DNA of 63,879 nucleotides, from the NCBI GenBank assembly GCA_037447655.1, contig JBBHKE010002394.1, forward strand, positions 25,176-89,054, read 5' to 3'. Every line of letters starts with the position of its first letter. Positions within the stretch are counted from its first letter, which is position 1. Of the stretch, positions 11,986 to 23,900 are shown in pieces. The notes beneath the pieces are model-generated. The model was not told where the DNA came from. It made no database searches and saw nothing but the letters and a program-made list of their open reading frames with translations. A program made the translations under genes and the position numbers. This stretch comes from Zygnema cylindricum (lineage: Eukaryota > Streptophyta > Zygnematophyceae > Zygnematales > Zygnemataceae).

Positions 11986-14900
11986 GTGAGTGTGACCCTC
12001 CAGACCCAAATTCCTATTATGCCGGATATGCTCTATTAGTATTTCCTAGTGGTCTCACTTGTCATAAACATAAGCTATTTTACTCATCTCCATTCTTACT
12101 CGAAGTCATGCGTAAAGGAGAGATTTTATTTGTGATTCCTCTCTAATTAAAGTGTCGAACACATCTTCATTAAAAAAAGTAAAGAGGAGGAGGAGGAGGA
12201 GGAGGGGGAGGTGTTAGTTTCCTGGGGATAAATGGTACAAATTTTTAAAACAACGGAATTAGGAAAATAATGAAAAAAGTAAACGATAAATTACTCCTAT
12301 GTCAAGAACTAACTTGTCACATGGCCTATATTTTGCAGCTTGCACATCAGATGTTTCTTGGAGCAAGTTTTCAAACTGTCAAGAACTAACTTGTCACATG
12401 GCCTATATTTTGCAGCTTGCACATCAGATGTTACTTGGAGCAAGTTTTCAAACAGAGATTCCACTGGGAATGATATCGTACTGCGGGAATTGACAGGCTA
12501 CAGCCAGGACGATGGATTTAATTACTGTGCAACGGAATGCGCCAAAGATTGCAGTTGCAGAGGGTTTAATTTGTCGCCATTAGTAAATAACGTGCAATTT
12601 TGTTGGTTGAAATACTTTTTGGAAGAAGAAGCTGATTTGACGGTAACCACTGGTACCGATCTGTATGCCAAACGTCTAAGTAAGCTTCTGAACCCCAAAT
12701 TCCACATTGAGTCAAGTTTTGTGAAAAAAGTTTGAAAGGTTCGAATGTGATTAAACTCAATTATTTTAGTAAGTAGGTGACGTCGAAAATAACATTGATG
12801 AACCGACATCAGGTTGAAATGTTGTGGTACGATATAAAACGAAGAGGTGAAAAGAAAGAATGTAACGGTACATTGTGTGAATCGGCGCAACTGCCGTGTT
12901 TGCGTCAGTGTGTATGTTTTCGTTTTGTATGTTTGGTGTTTAGATTTCGTGCGATTTACGTTTTATCGTGTCTTCAGTCTAGCGCACGTTGAGTTTTGAT
13001 AAAGATGTAGCCCAAAAGTGTTTGTCCCGTAATTTGTGTTCAGTGGAACTATGTCCAATCTGTTACTGGAGAACATGTTAGCGGGGTAGTTACGTATTTA
13101 CTTTGTACGGTTAGTTAAGGGCTAGTTTGATTGAGAGTAGTGAGAAAAAAAATAAAGAAGGAGAGCTTTGAAAATATGTGTATTTTGCGGAGCCCTTGTG
13201 AAATGGTGAATGTTTATTTATGAGTATTTTATGCTTGCGCTTGTGAGGTTATAAGTTGCTTCGCACTTGTGTGTGTAAGTTAACGGTCCTTAAATTCTGG
13301 AATCGAAAGAATTTTGCTCCAGTTAGTGAAGGAGGAAGAAAAGTACGCGTTTGCTATTGGCTAATGTGAGGTCAACACCAAAGCAATCGGAAGATCCGCT
13401 TTCTCTCGAAAATATAGAGAGGACTACAACTTTCAAAAACAACAGAGTTTACATTGCGTCAAATATTGAGTTTTTTATTGAAAGTCGTACGTTTTTGTTC
13501 AATTCATAGTTTTTTTTTCTTTTTTTTTAATGAAACATGTTTAATGAAAATATGCCAAGATTCTCTACACTTTTAAGGGACAACTTTGACCGTCCTTTTT
13601 TTTGCTTTTTTGGATTCGTGACGCAATCGCTCAGTCTATCTCATTTTCGGTTAGTGTTCTCTCAAGACACTACCCACAAATTGGAGTTACAATTGGTACT
13701 CTTAGCTAAATAAGATATGATTCAATACCAACTAGCGATGACCTCATAATTGGCAAAGGCCATGTGCCTTTGGTCAAGGTGGATTGAAATACACCGAAAC
13801 CGACGAGAAAATCTATGTCGGAAGATATCATCTAACGCTCATTTTGCCATCCATTGATTTTCGAGGAAAGGACTATGTGTCCTTCTAGTACCTTTGGCCA
13901 TGGCTCCTGTTGTTGTTTTTAACACTTGTTTTTCTATATGTGCCGCCAAATTTTGCATGCAGTTAGTCAAAAGAAATGATTTTACAAGAGCTTTCTATTG
14001 ATATCTAAATTAACTTTTTCCGTTTTCTGTTTTTTTACCTAATCCAGCCTGTCAAATTCAACCGCTTTTTTACCTCCATCTTTTTGTCTCCTCGCACCTA
14101 ATTTTGAGTCTTTGCACTCAACAGATGACGTTTTACAACGCTTGAACGCCTCATTGAACTTCCAATGTCTTAATCTTTTCGTGTTCTCTACGTTTTCTAG
14201 AACCTTTGGCCATGGCTGTCGGTTGTCGTTTTCTACCCTTCATTTTAGGTGATTGCTGCCGAGCGTGCAAATAGTCGAAGGAAAGGATTTTACAAAAGCT
14301 TTCAATCGATGACTTGATAAAATCTTGACGTTTTTTAATCCGGCATGTCAAATGCGACCACTTTTTTACTTTCATTTTTTGGTCCCCTCGCACGTAATTT
14401 TCTGTCCTTATACACAACCGATAGGGTTTTCCAGCAGCTGAACGCCTCATAGCACCTTTTTTTTAATAGAAAATCCTTTTTCCCATCATCTCTGTTGTGT
14501 ATCCTTTGCCCTTTGGCCTCTATTTGCAACGTGCGGCCATCTTGGTGGCGGACATCTTTGTGGGAGTCTCTCGTCATCCGCACTACCAGTGCGCTCCACA
14601 CCTTTGAATCATACAACCCTCTTGACCCATTGAGATACTCTTGACTCATGAATCATACAACCCTTTTCAGCTTGACCGAGATACTTTCGCTAAAGCGTTG
14701 GTTCGGTCCTCTCATCTCTTAACCGAGGGACCTTCCGGAATGGTATATGAGATTTTGCGTGATATTTTTTCCCTAGAAAGTCCATCTCAAGGTTGTGATT
14801 TATTGTGTAAGGTGGCTCCACCCCTTTTGGCAACAGTAGGTCTTGTTGTAGTCTCAAAGCATGTCGGTGGTGTTTTTCCAGTCGTTGTGGGAGAGGTCTT

Positions 14901-17900
14901 GTATGGTCTTGTGGCTCGATCAATGTTTTTACAACTTCAAGGGGCTTTTCACGATTACATTATCTTCATCAATTTGGCGCCTTGACACGGGCGGTTTTGG
15001 AAGCCGTCCATGTTTTACATGCATAAATGGACGCACATCCTAGATTGGGCCGTTCCACGCTGATATCGCTAATGCTTTACATATTGGTGATAGCGATGCC
15101 ATCTTTCTCGAGCTGTCCCTCTCCCATCAACCAAAATTTTCTTTTTGTTCGCACTTTTTACTCCACATTTAAGTCTCTCCTTTATTCCCTTGGTGGCCCA
15201 CTGGGAGATGTTGCCACTTTGGACTCAGTAAGTGGTACTCGTCAAGGCGACCCTTTAGAAGCCCCTTTGCTTGCTCTCGCCCACTTAAAAACCTTACGAG
15301 CATCCTTTTCCGATTTCCCCAGTTTTTTGTTCCCTTCTGTTCGTGAGTCCTCTCTAATTGAAGTGGTGAACACAACTTCGTTAGAAAGGTAAAGTGAGGA
15401 CGAGGAGGATGAGGAGGGGGAGGTGTTAGTTTCCAGGGGAAAAATGGTACAAATGTTAAAAACAACAGAATTAGGAAAATAGTGAAAAAAGTAAACGATT
15501 AATTACTCCTACGTGAAGAGCTAACTTGTCACATGGCCTATATTTTGCAGGTTGCACATCAGATGTTTCTTGGAGCAAGTTTTCAAACAGAGATTCCCCT
15601 GGGAAGGATATCATACTGTTGGAATCGACAGGCAGCCGTGACGATGCGTTTAAAGTCTGTGCGGACAAATGCTCCAAAGATTGCAGTTGCAGAGGGTTTA
15701 ATTTTTCGCCATTTGTAAACGTGCAATGGTGTTGGCTGAAATACTTTTTGGAACAAGAAAATAATTTGGGGGTAATCACTGGTACCGATCTGTATGCCAA
15801 ACGTTCAAGTAAGCTTCTAAACCCCGAATTCCATATTGAGTCAAGTTTAGTGACAGAAACTTGAAAGTTTTGAATGTGATTAAACTCGATTATTTTAGTA
15901 AGTAGGTGAGGTCGAAAATAACATTCGATGGACCGACATCAAGTTGAAGGTGTAGGTGAATGTTGTGGCATGATATTGAACGAAGAGGTGAAAAGAAAAC
16001 AATGTAAGGTTACATTGTGAGAATCGGCGTATCTGCCGTGTTTGCGTCAGTGTGTATGTTTTCGTTTTGTATGTTTGGTTTTAAGATTTTGTGCGATTTA
16101 CGTTTTATCGTGTTTTATGTGTTTTGCGCATGTTGAGTTTCGATAACGAAGTAGGCCAAGAGTGTTTGTCCCGCGATTTGTGTTCGGTGGAACTATGTCC
16201 AATCTATTACTGGAGAATATTTTAGCGGGGTGGTTTATATTTTATATTGTCCGTACGGACAACGCAACGTCTGATATTCTTAATGTGATTCTGTACAGGA
16301 TAGAGCAACTGCGATAGATACGATTCTAGTCAACTTAGTGGGAACTCAGTGGTAACTTAGTGGGTAACTCAGTGGTAGCTTAGTGATAGCTCAGTGGTAG
16401 CTTAGTGGTAGCTCAGTGGTAGCTTGACAGATTAGTGGTAGCTTAGTGATTTGACGTACCTCTCAAGTACACTAGTGTTGCCAGTTCAACAGAAGTATAA
16501 GACTTAGGACTCGGAACATATTATGAATCCAAACTTCCAAGTAGTAAAACTACAGACATTTTTTGGGAAACTTCTGAGTATTATATCTTGAGTGTTGTCG
16601 GGTCAATTGTGCTATAACTTTGGGAGTTATCAGTGTTTATGCTACTCTATATTCTGATAGAGTTTTGTGAGGTTTGGATGCTTGTATAAGGATTGGTGGG
16701 CACTTAAGAACAATTGTTTTGTAGGATTCTTGATAGCTTCTGAGAGTGTATCATGTCTACTTCTACTACTACTGCTGCTCCTCCACCTGCACCGGTGGTT
16801 GTAGAACAACAGACGTGTCATCTCATTAGCCCAGTGAGAAAGCGTTCAATTTAGGAGAGGTTTGAGGAATCACTACTTGTTCATTTTTAGGACAGGACAG
16901 GTTTGAAGGCAACAAACCCGTATAGTATTATTGACCGTCTCAAACACATGTTTGAAGTGGTTTGTTGAGGAGAAAGGACAAAAAAAAGAAAAAGAAGCAC
17001 ATGAAGGAAAAACCGAGTCTGATTTGGAATGAATGTGACACTTCGGAAAGTGAGGACATGATCGTGAAAAAAGAGAGGAAGCTGGTTCTCTTCAATGACT
17101 CCAAATATGTCATCTGGAATATAACACGAAAGGGAACTTAAATTTAAAGTTGTGGGATGTCGTCAATGATGAAGAGCCAAAACCGATGGTTTCCTAAGCA
17201 AAGACCTTCTGGCGGTTGCAAGTTAGAACGATCATTTATGGAATTGATGCCTTGATTGTTTTTTTACGCACTCTAACGAGTGTTGGAAGGCATTAGAGAA
17301 CCAATTTGAAAAGGGCATTAAATTTAAGGGTTAGTACGTGTTTTAAGATTTTTTACAATTTAAAATCAAAAGTAATGGGTCAATTGACGACAGCAGTAAC
17401 CAATTTAATATTTTGACCGAGTAGCTAACTAGTTTTGGAAGGGTGTTACACAAAAAATAGAAAGTGCTTCCAATGGTTTCAAGTATGTTTATGCACCTAC
17501 ATGTTAAGTCGAAAACAACCTTCTAAACTCGCTAAAGACCCTTCGACCGACCATTTCTTTTGATTTATTCCGTCCATTCTTGTCGACCAACCCTCAGCTA
17601 ACCTTAGGCGAGCCTAAAGCGCTTAAAATTGTGCGCCACCCAAGCATACCATTTATTCTTCTAAGGTTAAAGGTGTCATTAGCAAACTTGCTATTTTCCT
17701 TAATCTTAACATTATCCTGACATTACATTTGAATTCTTGTTCGAATGAAAGCCTTTTTTCGGTCGAGAGCTCTTGGCTATAATAACATCTCGTCAAAATT
17801 ATCACAGGGGTAAGGTGCAAGAGGGAGAAGTGTTCCTGCCTGCTTGGCGGTCGCACTCTACCCAGAGCGGGGGTCCAAGGTGCTCGGAATGTGATGTCAC

Positions 17901-20900
17901 GAGTGTCGTGAACCTAAAGTCACAGGTGTCCGAAGCCCGAAGTCATGGGTGTCCTGAACGTAAAGTCACGGGTGTCCGGAATTGGAGGTTACCAACATCT
18001 CGAGCATAAAGTCACGAGGCATCTCGAGGCCCGAAGTCATAAGGCGTTCTAAGGATCGCAGTCATAGGCATTTGGTACTCGAAGCCGTAAGGGGTCTAAA
18101 ACCCGAAATTCCAAAGTTGTGGTACCCGAGGCCAAATCTGTAAAAGTCTTAGTACATATTCTCAAACCATTGTAACATGTCTCGACGAGTGCCACAGTTT
18201 GAACCTAACGACCAACTCCTTCGGGGTACGTACTATTATGTTGACACGACATTGGGGTAGAATGTAGTTCACCACACTCAAAGCTTCTTGTAATAAATAG
18301 GTATAGACTCGCCAGGCTTGACATTGAGCTGGTGGCGCAGTGTTAAGCGCGTTAACACCTACAGTCAAGGTCCTAGGTTTGAGCCTTGGTCGGCTCAAAT
18401 TTTTCCTAGTATGGGACATATCCATTCTCGGGTTCTGCGGAAATCCAACATGGTATGAAATCTAATGGGATCGCAAAAGGATTGACCGACCCCATTGTGA
18501 GGGGGGATATTGGATCAGCATTACGTTGCTGATTTAATATGGGAAAGAATGTGGTCCGAGCACACTCGAAGCCGCCTATGATGAGTAGGTAAGGACTCGC
18601 CAAGCATGACATTGAGCTGGTGGAGTAAGTCAAGGTCCAAAGTTTGAGCCGTGGCTGGCTCAAATTTTCCCTAGTATGGGACGTACCAAATCCCCGATTC
18701 TGCGGAAATCCAACATGTACCATATCGTTCTGATTCCTCTGATTTGTTGGTTTACTGTCCCATTGGGTGGTACAAAAATCCGAGCATAATACCAGCCCTA
18801 TTCTGCCAAAGTCTCACCATAATTTCGCGCTCACCGATAAACCTACCAACATCTTGTGAAATTGAGCCTCCGCCTTTGGCTCCAGGTTCTGAGGAAGCTT
18901 TCCATCCCTGCCTCCTTGGAATACCCCGTAGATTTGTTAATCAGTCATGCCATCAACATAAATCAAAATCTTGGAAATCGAATTGCGATTCCCTTAAGAT
19001 TGCAAAAATCCGTATGTGCCCATTTAGACTTTCACACCGTTAGAACAAAAAACAAACGCCCTTCCAAACCAGTTTGTCTCAAAACACCCTGTTCCCTTAG
19101 AAATGTATTTCCCATCGAGAGCCTCTAATCCTTGCTTTAAACCTGTAGGCGACCAAAGATCGAGGATCCCTTCACAATTCCGAAAGCTATTCTCATTGTT
19201 AGCGGCCCATTTAGCCTGATAATATTGACCAGCCCTAGCAAAACCATCTTGCCCTTAACTCCAAAGCTTCCCTTAGAGCGTAGACCAAAGGTATAAATAT
19301 CGGTGGATGTTTCACGGGTGGCCAAGTCCTGAGGTTATGGGTAGCCTTGGCCCGAAGGTTGCAGGCATTCCGGTTCCATGTTCCTGGGTGCTAGGATAGA
19401 AATTTCGTGGAAATGGGTAATTTGTCATGCAATAACCCGAAAATTAGTGCGATATGGCGGACCCCTGAGGTAATTTTGATTGATTGTAATGTTCTCAATG
19501 GATTTTGCTAAGTCTAGAAGTCAATTGCTGTCGTGAGAGCATTTACACGATAATAACATTATTTAGAATAATTATATAGAAGTCCATTTGGTGATAGTAC
19601 ACCGCCAATCGCTATTAGCGTGTAGGTTTGATTAGCGTATACTATTATTTAGCGTGGTGTACGCTAATTGGGAATTTGGAAATTTTGGAAGAAATCGATT
19701 ACTCTAATTAGGAATTAGAGCTTTTTTTAAATAGTGTGGATAATTCTATTTGAGAATAAAAAAAAAAAAAAGCGGGACGGGATTAGCGTACACAACTCTA
19801 ATAGCGATTGGCGGTGTACAGTACACCGCCAATCTTCTACTACTACTGCTGCTCCCTACACCTGCACCGGTGGTTGTAGAACAACAGACGTGTCATCTCA
19901 TTAGCCCAGTGAGAAAGCGTTCAATTTAGGAGAGGTTTGAGGAATCACTACTTGTTCATTTTTAGGACAGGACAGGTTTGAAGGCAACAAACCCGTATGG
20001 TATTATTGACCGTCTCAAACACATGTTTGAAGTGGTTTGTTGAGGAGAAAAGACAAAAAAAAGAAAAAGAAGCACATGAAGGAAACGCCGAGTCTGATTT
20101 GGAATGAATGTGACACTTCGGAAAGTGAGGACATGATCGTGAAAAAAGAGAGGAAGCTGGTTCTCTTCATTGACTCCAAATATATCATCTGGAATATAAC
20201 ACGAAAGGGAACTTAAATTTAAAGTTGTGGGATGTCGTCAATGATGAAGAGCCAAAACCGATGGTTTCCTAAGCAAAGACCTTCTGGCGGTTGCAAGTTA
20301 GAACGATCATTTATGGAATTGATTCCTTGATTGTTTAACGAGTGTTGGAAGGCATTAGAGAACCAATTTGAAAAGGGCATTAAAATTAAGGGTTAGTACG
20401 TGTTTTAAGATTTTTTACCATTTAAAATCAAAAGTAATTGGTAGATTGACGACAGCAGTTACCAATTTAATATCTTGACTAAGTAGCTAACTAGTTTTGG
20501 AAGGGTGTTACACAAAAATTAGAAAGTGCAAGTGTTCTCAAATAGTTTGTTAGATAAGTTTATCCTTTCGAAGGAAGTCGTTCAGCTGAAGGGAAAACTA
20601 CCTTTGATGACCAAATTAGACTTGATTCATAAGCTTCCTTTGACACCAAATATGTGTGTCTACATAACTCCAAATTCACTGATTTCAAACTTTGATATGA
20701 GCCTTGTTCTAAGCTTTCCAATGGTTTCAAGTATGTTTAAACACCTACATGTTAAGTCAAAAACAACCTTCTAAACTCGTTAAAGACCCTTCGACCTACC
20801 ATTTCTTTTGATTTATTCCGTTCATTTTTGTCGACCAACCCTCAGCTAACCTTAGGCGAGCCTAAAGCGCTTAAAATTGTGCGCCACCCAAGCATACCAT

Positions 20901-23900
20901 TTATTCTTCTAAGGTTAAAGGTGTCGTTAGCTAACTTGCTATTTTCCGTACAATAATCTTAACATTATCCTGACATTACATTTGAATTCTTTTTCGAATG
21001 AAAGCCTTTTTTCGTTCGAGAGCTCTTGGCTATAATTACATCTCGTCAATTTATCGGAGGGGTAAGGTGCAAGAGGGAGAAGTGTTCCTGCGCGTGCTCT
21101 TGTATGACGTCAAGTTAGATAGTACTTGTTTGCTTCGTGTGAGGGGGTATTTAGGACTTAGTCGTTTTTGGACATGGTCATCTTTGTAAGAGGGGAAAAA
21201 GTATGGTGAAATATATTTGCCTTTTGCTGGAGTCTTCTCGTCTTGCAACCTTTGCTGCATGCTATCTTAACTTTCCTTGTACCGTTAAGTGAATCGATCT
21301 TATCAAGTGGTATCGGAGCTAATGTGCCCATTAAGAATTTTCAAGGTGGCAAGTCTTGCCGCCATGGGGGGAAAGAAGAAGAAGTCTTCATCTACTACTC
21401 CTATTGCGGCTCCTAATCCGGATTTACCGGATCTGCCGGATCTGGCCGATTCATCTCCATATCAGAGTGAAAGATTTTGGCTTCGGAGGAGAGGCGTTTG
21501 AAAAGGCTTCTCCCTCCAACCCACTTCCAAAAGAGGAGGAAGAGAAACAAGAAGGGGTGGTGTTGACCGAATATCGTCTCAATGAGTTGTTTGACGGCTT
21601 CCTCACTCTTGTAGATCAACGGTTAACGGATGACAACCGAAAGGAGAAGTTTAAGGTGGAGGAGAAGGATCCGATCTTGAACTCTATTGAGATAGCTTCG
21701 GATGGAGGGGTCGAGAATGATGATGCTTTAAGGGAGATTCTCCACAAGGGGAAACTTGTGATCCAGAACGACTCGGATCTAGAATATCAATTCGATGATG
21801 AGTTACCGATCCCTTCCATGCCAGGGAAGATCGTCCTCTTTAACGGATCTAATTATCAAATATGGAAGAAATATGTTAAAGCACAACTTCTTCTTCGTCA
21901 CCTTTGGAAGATCGTGAACAGAGAGGAGAAAATGTCGATCGACGATCCGAAGGCTCGCCGCCTTTGGAAGAAGAAAAATCTTGCCGCCATCACCGACCTC
22001 ATGTAATCGTGTATCGCTTTGGTGCATGATCATTTCCTTACCCGAGATACGACGCATGAGTGTTGGAAAGCACTCGAAGGCCAATTTGAGAAGGGACTCT
22101 AAAATAAGGGGCAATATGCTTACGCGGACTTTATCCAATTTAAAAAAAAAGTCTAACGAATCGATCGTTGATGCGATCAAGCGATACAATATTATTGTGG
22201 AGCACCTCTCGAATAACGACCGGAATATTATCGAGGATAAAGTGATCGGACTCATCAATGCGTTACCCGACAATCTTACTTACCTTAAAGAAATTCTTTG
22301 GGCGCAAACGAATCCGACTTATGAATTTATCGTGAATTATCTTAAAACCACCGAGAGAAATCGCGGAGGTCCTCCTAAGGCTTCGGCCTCGGGTGGATCT
22401 CTGAACGCATCCTCCGAAGAACCCGCGGATCTAAATTTTCTCCATGGGGGAAGAGGGGGAAGGGGAAGAAGAGGCGGATCTAGGGGAAGGGGAAGAAGAG
22501 GCGGATCTAAGGGAAGGGGAAGAAGCCCGAAAGGAGGGGAAATTTTCCCGGACAACCTCCTTTCCAAGACCTGTCTGCAGTGACCTGTTTTTGGTGCAAC
22601 AAGGCCGGTCATATGTCCTCATCATGCCCGGATAAGGAGAAACAATGCCACTATTGCGGGAAATGGGGACATATTAGTCCCCAATGTTACGCGAGATCTG
22701 ACGGCGGCGACAGCCGTAGCGGTCGCGGCGGCGGCAACGGCAAATTTAATGGATGTGGCAGTGGCCGATTTAATAGAGGGGGGCGAGGTGGACGTGGCGG
22801 CCGATTCGGCGGCCATGGACACTTTGTTGGGGAGAATGATGAACGAGACGAAAAACCGATTACCTTTTCTACGCTAAGTGTCACCAACAAATCTCCGTCC
22901 TTCGAAACGCAAAACGGCAAGGAGTGGATCATTGACTCCGGCGCTTCGCATCACGTATGTACGGATGGCACGCTTTTCGACGAAATGCGCGCTTTGACCG
23001 TACCTAAAAAATTTACGGTCGCCAATGGTCAAATTATTTCCGTTGGTACAGTTGGTACCGTACGACTTGATTTGATTTTGCTAGATCCAAATGGATATGA
23101 TTGAATTTTTGCTTTTGAGCTTACTCTATATTTTGGGCTGCTCTGCGAATCTTTTGAGCGTACCCCAAATCCAAAAATCTGGCGCGAGCGTATATGCCTT
23201 GGGAGATTCCACGATCAAAATTGTACGATCTGTTGGAATCACAATCGGAGAGGGAGAAGTGTCTAATGCATTCTACAGTGGTCTTTTATGGAAGTGTCCA
23301 AAGTCGAAAAGTCATGATGACGGCATCATTGGACAGATCGCCGAAATCAAGGGGGATCTGACACTTTGGCACGATCGAATGTGCGATACGTCAGAACAAC
23401 ATGTGAAACGCATGATCAAAGCCGGTTGCACGCACTGCTCAGGAGAAAAAGAGTCAGCGGCTGTGACGGTTGTAGTCAAGGGCATCAGACCCGCAAACCC
23501 CATCCTACTAAAGACGCAATTTTTCGGTCGACTCATCCACTTGAAAAAGTACATTTGGATCTTTGTGGTGACGCCAAGCCTGAAAGTTTGGGGGAGATTA
23601 AATATTTAATGGTCATTGTTGACGATTATTCAAGATTCACATGGGTATATCTCTTTAAAAATAAATTAGATGCATCCGCAAAATTTGAGTGGCATGTTAT
23701 GGCCGAACGACAATGTGAACGGAAATTAAAGGCGGTTCGATCCGATAACGGCGGGGAGTTTAAGGCATTTGATTCTTATTGTAAGAAATGGGGGATCCGA
23801 CAAGAATTTACGGCATCATACACACCAAAATCAAATGGAATTAGCGAGCGCCAAAATCGAACCCTTCAAGAAATGACACGCTCGATGATTCAAGGATCGG

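Larger units (their letters stand above)
12135..13095. repeat. Segmental duplication, copy 1 (carries PAN exon 2)
   Basis: Matches 15345-16236: intron sequence with a GAGG-rich tract, the PAN exon, and about 400 bases of downstream intron (for example GCGTCAGTGTGTATGTTTTC). Copy 1 is longer, partly because of the 77-bp tandem duplication at 12301-12454. Confidence 0.85.

Noticed and set aside
11526-12146. Single 206-codon gene starting at 11526
   Set aside because: Homology to PAN stops at the GTGAGT donor (11986), and the next exon completes the codon in phase; the rest is read-through into the intron.
18744-19043. Protein-coding gene in repeat B (99 codons), and its twin at 27386
   Set aside because: The two repeat copies do not keep the frame intact in parallel, and no domain is recognisable; codon use looks random.
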